The notes beneath the pieces are model-generated. The model was given only the letters and a program-made list of their open reading frames with translations, was not told where the DNA came from and did not search any database. A stretch of 64,000 nt of DNA from positions 124,001-188,000 of the forward strand of contig UPYI01000003.1 in NCBI GenBank assembly GCA_900538555.1, read 5' to 3'. Both the position numbers and the translations under genes were made by a program. Numbering within the stretch: the stretch's first letter is position 1; each line of letters begins with the position of its first letter. Shown here piece after piece: positions 1 to 8,934 of the stretch. Source of the stretch: an uncultured Porphyromonadaceae bacterium (lineage in GTDB: Bacteria; Bacteroidota; Bacteroidia; Bacteroidales; Barnesiellaceae).

Positions 1-474
1 TTCAAGAGCGTACCGACGGCAAAGCCGGAGGTATATCTCGGTTTCGGGTTTAATCACCTGCTCCTCGCACGAAACCACCCGCCCGTCGAGCAAGTCGAAT
101 ATTTCGTATTTGCGCATCACTTCGTAGACCGCGCTACACCAGTTGCTCAATCCGTAAAGATTGAAACCCGATGCTTTGAGTTTTTTCAGCAACTCACTCA
201 TACCGGCGACCTCACCCGAAACATATTCTACATAGTTATCGTAGAAAAATTGGAGCGCGTCGCGGAAATGCGGATGCTTATCCTGTGTCTCTTTTATCAG
301 TTCTTCGAACGGTATCAGTTCCCGATCGCAGGCATCGATAAATTCCGCCGAAGTGAAGAGATCGCAAAAACGGTCTTCCTCGACTTTATTATCCTTGAAA
401 TAGCGGTCGAGGACGGGTCGGAAGTCGTAATCGACCAATACTTTCCCGAAATCGAAAATGAGGTTCTTAATCAT
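1..474 (-). CDS. HAD-superfamily hydrolase, N-terminal 158 codons (runs off the window)
   Basis: Read on the minus strand from the ATG at 474, the protein opens with the HAD motif I signature IFDFGKVLVD (nucleophile Asp8). It has the motif II segment YGLSNW and the motif III lysine context VIKPET, and leaves the window just after it. The alpha-helical cap between motifs I and II fits the subfamily IA (YihX-like) phosphatases, which act on small phosphorylated metabolites in the cytoplasm. As in YihX, the position two after the nucleophile is Gly rather than Asp. The substrate cannot be told. The gene is separated by 67 nt from the lipoprotein gene upstream of it on the same strand, so it may be the last gene of that cluster. 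Confidence 0.85.
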   Translation of the reverse strand, partial: MIKNLIFDFGKVLVDYDFRPVLDRYFKDNKVEEDRFCDLFTSAEFIDACDRELIPFEELIKETQDKHPHFRDALQFFYDNYVEYVSGEVAGMSELLKKLKASGFNLYGLSNWCSAVYEVMRKYEIFDLLDGRVVSCEEQVIKPETEIYLRLCRRYALE

Positions 475-541
475 AGTTGTCCGATTTTTTCCAGCCTCCG
501 GCAAACGAGGCAACAGCTATTTGTTTTTCGTCTGCCGATAT

Positions 542-1249
542 TCAGAACGGCTCTGTCACGACACGGATATCCGCCCGATTGGCAAACGAGAAGATCATCC
601 AGATTTTACCTTCGTCGTTTACTTTTTCCACCGATACCGCCTCGCATGCGAAATATTCTATCGGAGCATCAGCCGAAGTGCGCAAAGCCGCTATCCCGTC
701 GGACAATGTACCTTTGCGGGAGAAATCGCCCCGAGCAGACAAACGTAAAAATTCGCCGGTGGCAGGGAATATGAATCCGTACGTGCGTACATCGGACGAC
801 GCGGAACCACCCGCTACGTCTATTCCCCGTTCGTACGTCACCTGCAAACCCGGTGTATCGGCAGTACTTAACGTCTCACCTTTCCATGCCTCCACCCGCG
901 GGCGGGAAATCACCGTGAAGCCGATCTGATAGGCGTTCTTGGCAACACGGAATGTATAATTGCAACTTTCGTCCGCCCGGTCGGTAACGACAGTCAAGTC
1001 TGTCTGTCCTTCTTTGATCGCAGTCACTTTCAGCCGATTTCCGCTACGGAGATATTCTACGGCAGATCCGTTTGCCGTAATGCCATACTGTGTGGAGGAA
1101 GGCATAGACAATGTCAGCTCCTCTCCTACCTTCATCGAATAGATACCGCTTTTTACGATCGTTTCCTTATCTTCGCACGAAGCCATGCCACAAACGGCAA
1201 CCAAACAGAGGCATAAACGAATCGCGTTATATATTTTATTTTTCATCAT
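542..1249 (-). CDS. Predicted lipoprotein of unknown function
   Basis: The 235-residue product has a lipoprotein signal peptide ending at Cys (CGMASC, Cys about 26), so it should be anchored in the periplasm or at the surface. Residues ~35-100 look like a small beta-sandwich with the pattern VGEELTL...VTAIKEGQTDLTV, reminiscent of bacterial Ig-like (BIG2) domains. The rest is beta-rich and not recognised. It lies downstream of the secreted endonuclease I gene on the same strand, with a dispersed hairpin repeat in between, so co-transcription is possible but uncertain. A role in the neighbouring nucleic-acid scavenging locus is inference from position only. A second ATG one codon downstream is equally plausible as start. 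Confidence 0.75.
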   Translation of the reverse strand: MMKNKIYNAIRLCLCLVAVCGMASCEDKETIVKSGIYSMKVGEELTLSMPSSTQYGITANGSAVEYLRSGNRLKVTAIKEGQTDLTVVTDRADESCNYTFRVAKNAYQIGFTVISRPRVEAWKGETLSTADTPGLQVTYERGIDVAGGSASSDVRTYGFIFPATGEFLRLSARGDFSRKGTLSDGIAALRTSADAPIEYFACEAVSVEKVNDEGKIWMIFSFANRADIRVVTEPF

Positions 1250-1329
1250 GGTCGTTCTTTTTAAAAATTATCCTTACAAACACCGGTGCCCGCCATGAGC
1301 AACCATTCCGATATAGGGTTTATTTTCAT

Positions 1330-1405
1330 AACAAACGCTGAGCCCGGGCATAATCGGTTCAAGTATTCACTTGACCGCTTCTGCTCCCGGCTTGCAGTTT
1401 ACTTT
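1330..1405 (-). repeat. Dispersed hairpin repeat, copy 1 (after the endonuclease I gene)
   Basis: Read on the minus strand this is an imperfect palindrome. It begins GTAAACTGCAAGCC, passes a TCAAG/CTTGA terminal stem and ends GCGTTTGTT. The TAA of its left end is the stop codon of the endonuclease I gene. Compared with the other copies, the arm changes CCGAG to CCGGG and the opposite arm changes CCGAGG to CCCGGG, which keeps a base pair in the stem. Confidence 0.8.
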
Positions 1406-2805
1406 ACAATTTCCACCCGCATCAATCCCGTATAGGTAGCGGTTTTGAATCGAATCGTATGAATACCGACATCGAACGATACGGGATCGAAATAGCCCGA
1501 TACAGAGCGTCCGTCGATCGTCCACGTAGCCGATTCGGTAGTTCCGCTCAATCGCAAAGCAACCCGGGCATCCGTCTTACGATAAGTCGCTTTCAAGCCG
1601 TCGATCAATACCCACGGTATTTCCGATGCCATACACAAACCTTTCAACTTTATTTCAAGCGGGGTTTCCAGATCGTCGCTTTCAACAAGCAATATGCCTT
1701 CGTGCTGTCCTTCGGAACGAGGCGAATAGGATAGTCCGAGATCTACGCCCGTCGTATTGAGTTCGTCGGCATACAGCGTACGACCGGACGTAATGGAGAA
1801 CATGGCATTCCCGGTTTTTATACTGACACGGATATCGGACGACAGATTCGCCCCTTTGATGTAAAGAGTGCGGTTTTGCATATCGCCCGACGGGACACTG
1901 CCGAAATCGACCACCTCGCCGTCCTTTATATTCAACGACGAAGCCAAAGAGCTGTTTCCGGAGAACGAGAAAGCGTAATCGATCGAATCGCCCCAGATAT
2001 ACTCTACCAGATTGGGATAGTCGATATAGGGATTCCGGTTGTTTTGGAACAAATAAACGGCGTTGTTCCGGTCTTTCTCCTTCTGGCTGACAGGATCGTT
2101 CCGATGCCAGCGCAACAGCAGGCTTTTGCCGTAAGTCGTCAATGTGGGATAAGCGTTCCGCTCGAACATCAACGGGGCAAGCGAAGCCCACGTATAATCC
2201 TGATAGCAAGTGACAAAATAGAAATACATGCGGGCAAAATCGCCTTTATATTCATCCGCCGGTTCGAATACATTGGTCGAGCGTCCCGATACGTAAGCCG
2301 TGCCTACTTTGGACACACCGTTGTCGAACGTGGCAGAAGTCACCTCTCCCAACGGATAGTTGTTTTTCGCCGAGTTGGCTTTGGCTTCGGAAGGCACCAG
2401 ATGGTGCAAATCGTAAGTAGCGTCGTATGTGTACGGGTATCCGGGAGTCGTATCGTCGTAATTACTGTCGCCCCACCAGCTTTTAGGTACGCTGTGTTCT
2501 ATATTCATTCCCGACGTGGCACCCCCCGAAAAACGGAAAGTTTCGTCGGAATACATATCCCACACCGTTCCGTCCGGACGGCGGTCGCTCGTTTTGAATA
2601 CCGTCCAAGTACAGCAGTTGTCGTAATTGCGCGATCCGTATGCAATCCGTCTGTGATTCTTCACCAATTCATGCAATACGGTTTTCAATTCCCGCTGATT
2701 TTTGCCCTCCATCGTAGAGGGATAGTAATCACGAGGCATTTCCGCCCGAAGTGTACCGACCACACAACACAAGGCGGCAAGCCATACGATTTTTCTTTTA
2801 TTCAT
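1399..2805 (-). CDS. Secreted endonuclease I family nuclease
   Basis: The protein (468 residues from the ATG at 2805) starts with a signal peptide (MNKRKIVWLAALCCVVG). It then has an endonuclease I (EndA/NucM) domain at about residues 30-270: the NIEHSVPKSWWG motif carries the catalytic histidine, followed by DLHHLVPSEAKANSAKNNYPLG with the metal ligands. EndA-type enzymes cut DNA and RNA non-specifically outside the cytoplasm. The C-terminal ~190 residues are Ig-like beta domains, possibly for surface attachment. The open frame reaches back to 2880, but a promoter at 2886-2916 starts transcription near 2879, so ATG 2805 with its signal peptide is the likely start. It belongs to the TonB/DUF5689/DUF6359 cluster but has its own promoter and a hairpin separating it from the gene upstream. 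Confidence 0.92.
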   Translation of the reverse strand: MNKRKIVWLAALCCVVGTLRAEMPRDYYPSTMEGKNQRELKTVLHELVKNHRRIAYGSRNYDNCCTWTVFKTSDRRPDGTVWDMYSDETFRFSGGATSGMNIEHSVPKSWWGDSNYDDTTPGYPYTYDATYDLHHLVPSEAKANSAKNNYPLGEVTSATFDNGVSKVGTAYVSGRSTNVFEPADEYKGDFARMYFYFVTCYQDYTWASLAPLMFERNAYPTLTTYGKSLLLRWHRNDPVSQKEKDRNNAVYLFQNNRNPYIDYPNLVEYIWGDSIDYAFSFSGNSSLASSLNIKDGEVVDFGSVPSGDMQNRTLYIKGANLSSDIRVSIKTGNAMFSITSGRTLYADELNTTGVDLGLSYSPRSEGQHEGILLVESDDLETPLEIKLKGLCMASEIPWVLIDGLKATYRKTDARVALRLSGTTESATWTIDGRSVSGYFDPVSFDVGIHTIRFKTATYTGLMRVEIVK

Positions 2806-2885
2806 CCGTTTCTGTTTTTTTTGATTCAAGTACTTGCAAACCGCCAACGGCATATCGGATCCGAGTTCCGGTAAATGCAAGCATA

Positions 2886-2916
2886 CAAAGATACAAGAGT
2901 TTGTGATTTATACCAA
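2886..2916 (-). promoter_or_regulatory. Promoter of the endonuclease I gene
   Basis: On the minus strand there is a perfect Bacteroidetes -7 box, TATCTTTG (2886-2893), and a TTG -33 element at 2914-2916 with a 20-nt spacer. It leaves a leader of about 75 nt to ATG 2805. Confidence 0.65.
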
Positions 2917-3013
2917 TTCCGGAAACATTTTTTACCACATTCGAACCATCCGATTCAATTGTCTTATCCTTATAAAATGCGACCGTAAAGCACAAGAAAG
3001 GTGGCGTACAACA

Positions 3014-3049
3014 AAGGGGTTACATCGAAAACATTCGACGCAACCCCTT
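3014..3049 (-). terminator. Hairpin terminator between the DUF6359 and endonuclease I genes
   Basis: AAGGGGTT and AACCCCTT pair around a loop that itself contains TCGA complements. The hairpin sits 29 nt past the DUF6359 stop and is followed on the minus strand by TTGTTG. The U-run is poor, so termination may be partial. Confidence 0.55.
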
Positions 3050-3077
3050 CCGGTTATTTTAACAATCTAAACGATAA

Positions 3078-4232
3078 TTAGTCGAGCAAGTTCCAGCCTT
3101 CCATATCTCTTACCATCGGAAGCGATTTGAAGCCTGCCATTTTTTTACCTTTTACGCCCAACACTTTACCCAAGTTCACGCTACCTACTTTACCGTTATA
3201 GTCGGAAAGTTGAGCGGCAGAACGCAAGCCGTCGGCTCCGGGGTACGAAGAAACCTGATCGTTCAGTTTCACAAAGATACATTTCGTAATATCTTTCTCA
3301 TCAGCGTTATCGGCAATCAGAACCGTCGTAGAACCTGTGAAAGGAGCAGCCCATTCCATAGATTCGGCAGCAGCTTCAACCGTATCGAAGCTGGTCGGGC
3401 ATCCGGCAGCCAGACAGCCTACGATATAACCTTTTACTTTGACAACGTCCTTAGCGGCATTATCGTGCGTCAATGCTTCTGCAACGGTAACAGCATCGCT
3501 CAGATCGAGTTTACCGGCATCCTGATTTACTTCAAGAGCTTCGTCTTCGGGGTGAGCCACTTGTTTGTGACCGAATGCGAAGTCGTCGATGCGGTAAGTC
3601 GTCGAGTTGCTCTTTCCACCTTCTGCCACGTAGCAGAAACCGATGTAAACCACGTCGCCTTTGCCCGAAAGGTCGATGTCGCCCGATTCAACCCATACAT
3701 AGTTTCCGTCAGCCTCTGTAGCTACTTTTACAGTCAGCTCTTCTTTCACGGCAGCCGTCGATTTCGGTTCGGAAAGAACATATACTTTCAAAGAAGATGT
3801 AGCTTTCCAGAACGAACCTTCGGAACGGAAAGAGAATACTTTCTCGGCAGCATCTTTTACATTCAAAGCCGGAGAGATCATCCACGATTCGTAGTGAGTA
3901 CCTGCATTGGCACCGTTGCTATCGTGAGCCGAAGCCTGAGCGAATTTTTCGATTTTCAAGTTCGTTTTGTCTTCGAAACGATAACCTTGCCATTTACGGT
4001 CGCCGGAAGCCATTTCGCAAGTCCAAGCGGGATACCAAACGTCTACATCTACATATCCTTCCGTTACTACGGAGAAGTCTACCGACAGGTCGGTTACAGC
4101 CTCTACCGGATCGGGAGTAGGATTAGGATTGGGAGTAGGTTCATCAGGATCATTCGTGTTATCACATGCAGTAAATCCGGCCACTGTCATAGCCGCTGCA
4201 AACATCCATGCAAATTTTTTCAATGTTTTCAT
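3078..4232 (-). CDS. DUF6359-type lipoprotein with a jelly-roll (choice-of-anchor J-like) domain
   Basis: The 384-residue product has a lipoprotein signal peptide (AGFTACDN, Cys about 23) and a Pro/Asn-rich linker (PTPNPNPTPDP). A beta-jelly-roll domain of the choice-of-anchor J type follows at residues ~50-220 (HYESWMISPALNV, TTYRIDDFAFG). The C-terminal domain at ~240-384 has the pattern seen in DUF6359 (VTVAEAL...VKVKGYIVG...TVLIADN), which I take to be OB-fold-like. It is probably exposed on the outer membrane and follows the TonB receptor and DUF5689 genes with a 51-nt gap. In this context it likely binds the imported substrate, but that is inference. Confidence 0.8.
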   Translation of the reverse strand: MKTLKKFAWMFAAAMTVAGFTACDNTNDPDEPTPNPNPTPDPVEAVTDLSVDFSVVTEGYVDVDVWYPAWTCEMASGDRKWQGYRFEDKTNLKIEKFAQASAHDSNGANAGTHYESWMISPALNVKDAAEKVFSFRSEGSFWKATSSLKVYVLSEPKSTAAVKEELTVKVATEADGNYVWVESGDIDLSGKGDVVYIGFCYVAEGGKSNSTTYRIDDFAFGHKQVAHPEDEALEVNQDAGKLDLSDAVTVAEALTHDNAAKDVVKVKGYIVGCLAAGCPTSFDTVEAAAESMEWAAPFTGSTTVLIADNADEKDITKCIFVKLNDQVSSYPGADGLRSAAQLSDYNGKVGSVNLGKVLGVKGKKMAGFKSLPMVRDMEGWNLLD

Positions 4233-4283
4233 ACTTAAATGTTATTTTAGGGTTTGTATAAAAGTTTTTTGTTCGAAAGGTAA

Positions 4284-5285
4284 TTATTCGTTCGGATAGC
4301 TGAATCCTTCCAGATCGTCCAGCGAACGGATCGTCAGCTGCCAGCTGCCGTCGTAATTGGGATTATCCTGGAACCAGCCGACAATCGCCGTTACCGTACC
4401 GCGGTTCGATGCTCCCGGAGTCGGGATGCGATGCTCGGCAAACCGGGCATATTCGCTCGTAGAGATATAGATGCCCGAGGTCGTACCGTCGGATATTTCA
4501 CGCGAACGGGGGAAACCGATGTTATAGCCCTTGCTGATGTCGTAGGTCGAAGGAGCGAACCACGGATTGAGAGCGTAACGTTGCAAGATGAGTTGCGCAT
4601 CCTTTTGTCCGTCGGTAGGGAACTCCGTTACGAAACTGTTCAAATTCTTTCCGTCCGAATCTTTTCCGGTAAAGTACACATTTTCGAAACGTACCAGTTT
4701 GAAGTAATCGTATTTCGTAAAGGAAGAAATATCTGCCAGCGTCTTGTTTTCGATCACGATTTTTTCAGGCTCGGGCTTGCCGATCTTCCGGATCAGCGTC
4801 AAAGCCAACGTGTAAGGAATACGACCGGGTTCTTCACGGATCTTGTTGTCGTTGCGATAACCTCTCACGCCCAATTGGGGTGCTCCGGCATAACGACCGA
4901 GTACCAATCCGTTGCATTTGATCGAAACGACCTGTCCCAACGGGAATGCACCGCTCAAACTGCCGGCATCGATCGAAACCTTCAATGTCGTATGATCGTC
5001 GTCCAGACTTTGGATAATGAAATATTTGTAGATATTTCCCTGACGATCGTCGGTGATAATACGTCCTTGTACGATCAACGGTTCCGCAGCATCGATCGTG
5101 TCGATGGTAAACAGATCGTCTTTTTTATCGTATTCATCGATCAGTTCTTTGATCGAAATGGTCGGCTGCCATGCTTCATTGTCTTCGGGCAACAATACGG
5201 AATCGACTTCCGGTGCATCATACACGCACGCCGTCACTCCCACCATCGCCAAGAAAAGCGCCGAAATATATTTTATTGTTTTCAT
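4284..5285 (-). CDS. DUF5689-type surface lipoprotein
   Basis: The 333-residue product has a lipoprotein signal peptide (MVGVTACVYD, Cys about 20). Residues ~45-250 match the DUF5689 layout (TISIKELIDEY...LIVQGRIITDD...YKYFIIQS), an OB-like beta-barrel domain common in Bacteroidetes surface lipoproteins found beside nucleases. The last ~60 residues (GTVTAIVGWFQD...WQLTIRSLDDLEGF) form a second short OB-like strand set. Its gene starts 19 nt after the TonB receptor gene, so the pair is surely co-transcribed. This is the arrangement of a SusC-like transporter with its surface lid or binding lipoprotein, although it has no SusD fold. The ligand is unknown. Confidence 0.82.
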   Translation of the reverse strand: MKTIKYISALFLAMVGVTACVYDAPEVDSVLLPEDNEAWQPTISIKELIDEYDKKDDLFTIDTIDAAEPLIVQGRIITDDRQGNIYKYFIIQSLDDDHTTLKVSIDAGSLSGAFPLGQVVSIKCNGLVLGRYAGAPQLGVRGYRNDNKIREEPGRIPYTLALTLIRKIGKPEPEKIVIENKTLADISSFTKYDYFKLVRFENVYFTGKDSDGKNLNSFVTEFPTDGQKDAQLILQRYALNPWFAPSTYDISKGYNIGFPRSREISDGTTSGIYISTSEYARFAEHRIPTPGASNRGTVTAIVGWFQDNPNYDGSWQLTIRSLDDLEGFSYPNE

Positions 5286-5304
5286 ATCGTTTGCTTTTTA
5301 GAGA

Positions 5305-8300
5305 TTAGAATTTGAAACCGACATTCAGGAAGAAGTTGAATCCCCATGCATAATAATACTTGTTCGGGAATTTGTCTACCATCTGAATTTCTTTGGTCAG
5401 CGATTTGGTATTGCGGCTGATACGTCCCTGTTGGTATCCGCCGGTAACCATGTGGGTATTGTGAGTCAGGTTGCTCAGACTCAAATTGATGTTCAACTGT
5501 TGCTTGCGGTTGTTCAGATAAATCAATTTACCTACCGAAGCATCGAGTATGAAGCGCGATTCCCACGAGGTGTTCAACCGTTCTTGCGTACCCAGCAATT
5601 TACGTTGGTTTTCCAAACGCTTGACTTCTCCGTTAAGATAAGCCTGTTCGCCCGATATGATCACCGGTTTGTCGGTTTTTTCGTCGTATTTCCATGTTGC
5701 AACAACTTCGTTTGCGGCGTTATATCCGAGAATACGGTAACCGGCATATTCCTGTTCCTGACCTACATCGTTCTTGTATTTTCCGCCGTACATGTTCATC
5801 TTCGTAAAGTGCGAGGGAGAGAACGAGAGGTAGTTTTTATCGTGGTAAGTCAATGTAATATCGGCAAACCACATCTTCGGGTGGAAGAAGTTGATCGCAA
5901 TACTTCCGACAGCTTGCGGACCCGAACTTACATGCAGACCTTTGGTATATACTCTTTCACGCATATCGGTCGAAGCGATACGACCGGTAGTCGGATTCTT
6001 TTTCGGCAGTTCGCCCGAGAAGAGATCGATACCGCTCTCTGCACTCATCGTACCCATACAGTTGTTGGTGTAAGTGTAGTCGGCGTACGTTCCTGCCAGC
6101 GACAACGAGAACATATCGGAAAGTTTGATCTTCAAACCCAATTCCACACCCATGTGGCGTTTGTTCACGCCATCAAGAGTATGGTTTACAAACGTACGGA
6201 ATTCGTCGTGATAGTATCCGGTGCTTTCCACTCCGTCGATGAAATCGGTACAGAATCCGGTGACACGCCCTTTCACCCGTGCATAGTTGAATTCGTAAGT
6301 AAGGTCGGCAGAATAGAATTTCTCGGAGGTAAGCCCCTTGATCTGCGTGTCCTTGATACGGGGCGCGACATAGGAATAACCCGCCAACGGTGCCCGCGAA
6401 CCGACAAACGCATTCAACGCCAAGCGGTTGTGTCCGTTTATCTTATAAGCGAAACCGGCTTTGAACTGCGGATCGATAAAATAGGTCATCTTACCGAATC
6501 CTTTCGACTGTACGCCGATCACTTCGGCACGACCGTTACGCATCAAACCTTCGCGTTGGAACGAGGTGTAGCTCAAACGGGCGGCATAGTAAATGTCGAA
6601 CAACGAAAGTTTCCATGTATTCTGGATGAATGCGGATGCGTTGATCACGTGCATGTTGTAATTGTAACCGAAACGGTCGCCGTCTTTCACGACACGATAC
6701 GGATTATCCACATCGTTCTGAATGATCGTCGTATTGTCGGTAAAGTCGCGCTCTGCGAACTGGTCGATATCGATCCATTGATTTCCGCCCAGCAGATCGT
6801 CTACGGTCTTGTAGTGCATGCCTTTCGCATATTTCGCCTCGATACCGGCAGACAAATTGAGGATAGGCAGAATCTGGTTGGTATAGGTTACATTCAACGG
6901 AATTTCCATCAGATTGTTGTGACGGCGTTCCAGCATATATTTCGCACTGCCCGTAGGGTTCGCCACATTGTTGGCGTAGTTGGCACCATACAGGGCATCC
7001 CAATTGATCTGGGTAACGTCGGTATTGTTATCCCGCCACATGCCGGCAATCTGGTTTGCCAACTCTTTATTTACCTCGTTGTAATAGGGATCGATCTTAT
7101 CGCCTGCACCATCGACACCCAACATATAGTATTGCCAGCTGGGCATGTTGCGATAGTAGTCGGGACGGGGATCGGGGGCATTGTAGAACGACAATGCCGA
7201 ATTGCTGTACATGCTGTAATGGAAACCGAGACCGACATTCAGACGGCTTTCCTTGTCGATTTTCCATTCGTAATTGAACACAGCGGTGGGATCGTAGCTG
7301 TTCACTACGCGCGAATTGCGTTTCTTACCGTCCTGATAGCCCCAATAGGGATTGTAATAGATGTTACGCAAATCGTAAACTTCCTGCGTAACGGCTGCCG
7401 ACTGCGAACGTTGGGTAGGAGCGCCGAATGTGGTGATGGCAAAACTGTGGTTGCCCCAGATTTTTTCGGCGGCAAAGAAATAGCCGAACGAATTGTAGAA
7501 CATACCGTCGGTACGTAGCAGTTCCGCACTACCGGCGGGAGCACCCCGATAGACCAGCGAACCGGTAAACGCCCAACCATTGTTCATCAATCCCGTAGCA
7601 TAAAGAGCTTGCCCGCGAAGGATATACGAACGGTTGGTAGCTGCCAGACTAACATTGGTACCCGGCGAATAAGCCGAAGCCTTCGTATTGATATTGGTCA
7701 CACCGCCCAATCCGCCGAAAGCATAACCGGGAATCTCGGTTCCGTTCACCACGTCTTTGTTGCGAGTAGCGGTGTTGAGACCTCCCAGACTGGAATAGTT
7801 GAAGCGACCGCGTTCCAGATCGTTGAACGTTACGCCATTGATATAAGTAGATTGGTCGCGCTGGTTATATCCTCTGATGTTGAAACGTATCGGGCTATAC
7901 GAATAGCTGGCTGCTTTCAGATAAGTATCGTCGGCAGCGCCCGACAGATACGAGGCGGATTGACCCGACGAAGTGCCTTCGTCTTCCAATTCCGATTCGT
8001 CGAACACCATGATATTATCTTCCTTAGCTTGCGAAGCTACTTTTTTCCGCATTCCGGCATCCAGAGTTACCGTAGCGCCAGCCTCAACTTCCGCCCGAAG
8101 CGAAAGCGGAGCATAATCGGAAGAAGTAAATGAAATCATCGCTACACCGGCAGGTAGCCCATCGAGTGTGTATGAGCCGTCCATAGCCGAGACGGCGGTC
8201 TGCATGGTGTTGGCTATAACCACGGCACCAGCAACCGGTCTGTTTGTTTCATAGTCGGTAACTATCCCCTTCACTTTCCCCGTCTGCGCCACAGCGGCAA

Positions 8301-8349
8301 ACGAACAAAGGAGCATTACCATAAAGAATCCAATTTTTCGATTCATCAC
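5305..8349 (-). CDS. TonB-dependent outer-membrane receptor
   Basis: This 1014-residue protein has a signal peptide (LLCSFAAVAQ) and a carboxypeptidase-regulatory-like domain at ~25-105 (GKVKGIVTDYETNRPVAGA). A plug domain follows at ~130-260 and a long beta-barrel ends in the outer-membrane sorting residue Phe (NVGFKF). It would import a substrate across the outer membrane using TonB-ExbBD energy. It is the first gene of a cluster with two OB-like lipoproteins and endonuclease I, and is divergent from a secreted EEP nuclease, which suggests import of nucleic-acid breakdown products or phosphate. A second ATG directly after the first is an alternative start. Confidence 0.93.
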   Translation of the reverse strand: MMNRKIGFFMVMLLCSFAAVAQTGKVKGIVTDYETNRPVAGAVVIANTMQTAVSAMDGSYTLDGLPAGVAMISFTSSDYAPLSLRAEVEAGATVTLDAGMRKKVASQAKEDNIMVFDESELEDEGTSSGQSASYLSGAADDTYLKAASYSYSPIRFNIRGYNQRDQSTYINGVTFNDLERGRFNYSSLGGLNTATRNKDVVNGTEIPGYAFGGLGGVTNINTKASAYSPGTNVSLAATNRSYILRGQALYATGLMNNGWAFTGSLVYRGAPAGSAELLRTDGMFYNSFGYFFAAEKIWGNHSFAITTFGAPTQRSQSAAVTQEVYDLRNIYYNPYWGYQDGKKRNSRVVNSYDPTAVFNYEWKIDKESRLNVGLGFHYSMYSNSALSFYNAPDPRPDYYRNMPSWQYYMLGVDGAGDKIDPYYNEVNKELANQIAGMWRDNNTDVTQINWDALYGANYANNVANPTGSAKYMLERRHNNLMEIPLNVTYTNQILPILNLSAGIEAKYAKGMHYKTVDDLLGGNQWIDIDQFAERDFTDNTTIIQNDVDNPYRVVKDGDRFGYNYNMHVINASAFIQNTWKLSLFDIYYAARLSYTSFQREGLMRNGRAEVIGVQSKGFGKMTYFIDPQFKAGFAYKINGHNRLALNAFVGSRAPLAGYSYVAPRIKDTQIKGLTSEKFYSADLTYEFNYARVKGRVTGFCTDFIDGVESTGYYHDEFRTFVNHTLDGVNKRHMGVELGLKIKLSDMFSLSLAGTYADYTYTNNCMGTMSAESGIDLFSGELPKKNPTTGRIASTDMRERVYTKGLHVSSGPQAVGSIAINFFHPKMWFADITLTYHDKNYLSFSPSHFTKMNMYGGKYKNDVGQEQEYAGYRILGYNAANEVVATWKYDEKTDKPVIISGEQAYLNGEVKRLENQRKLLGTQERLNTSWESRFILDASVGKLIYLNNRKQQLNINLSLSNLTHNTHMVTGGYQQGRISRNTKSLTKEIQMVDKFPNKYYYAWGFNFFLNVGFKF

Positions 8350-8786
8350 AATAAACGGTTTTTAGTTTTAGATATATTCAAATTTTATTCAGGTTACTAT
8401 TCTATTATTTATTCCTTTCAATTTTTCCGAACCCGGATTTTATCTTACAATCTGAAACTTATCGAAAACGGAAGCGACTATAAGTCCTGCCTCTCCCATC
8501 TACAAAAGCCAGAGATGCCAATAATGCCTTTCTGTCCGGAAAGAAGATTTGCAAATTAAATATTTATTTTTGACTTCGCAAACATCCGATGTATGAATTT
8601 TCTGTGAATTTTCAATTACAAATATTCCCGTTCCTTATAATTTGCAAAATATCCGAAACACCGACACCAAACGCACGATGCGTTAGGCTTTGTGTACTAA
8701 GACGATTAAATAAATTCACCAACCGATATAAAAGGATCGGAAGAATATTATTTACCAATATATAGAGAATATTTCAATTCTTTCTA
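8350..8786. other. Intergenic region between divergent TonB-cluster and EEP nuclease genes
   Basis: This AT-rich 437-nt stretch has no supported gene. I found no perfect TAnnTTTG box directed towards the TonB receptor gene, so the promoter of that cluster is either of another type or not recognisable. Confidence 0.6.
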
Positions 8787-8794
8787 TAACTTTG
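8787..8794 (+). promoter_or_regulatory. Candidate -7 box for the EEP nuclease gene
   Basis: TAACTTTG fits the Bacteroidetes -7 consensus exactly. No good TTTG lies 19-21 nt upstream. If used, transcription would start near 8801, leaving a leader of about 130 nt. Confidence 0.5.
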
Positions 8795-8799
8795 CTGCT

Positions 8800-8934
8800 G
8801 TTGCGGCAACAAAGGCAAAAGCCACGGCATGGGTCAGACCGATTCGACTTTATCCGGGTTCAATCACCTTGTCGCCGTAAGAGCACATAACGTATATATA
8901 ATAACCTTAAAAATAGTAAGCTACTAATTACATT
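8800..8934 (+). promoter_or_regulatory. GC-rich, possibly structured leader of the EEP nuclease gene
   Basis: The leader is much richer in G and C than the flanking sequence and holds complementary pieces: CGGC and GCCG enclose GGGTCAGACC and CGGGTT/ACCTTG segments. It matches no riboswitch class I can recall (TPP, cobalamin, ZTP and guanidine motifs were checked by eye). It could be a cis-acting RNA, or simply sequence with chance pairing. Confidence 0.3.

Noticed and set aside
1876..2874. Long plus-strand frame opposite endonuclease I, and similar long frames opposite the TonB receptor, parC, pepD and the discoidin genes
   Set aside because: They are antisense shadows created by codon bias of the real genes; no family motifs or start signals.
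2806..2880. Upstream extension of the endonuclease I frame
   Set aside because: It would start at the transcription start of a good promoter and put 25 polar residues before the signal peptide.
8800..8934. TPP, cobalamin or ZTP riboswitch
   Set aside because: The conserved core motifs of these classes are not present; only generic pairing is visible.
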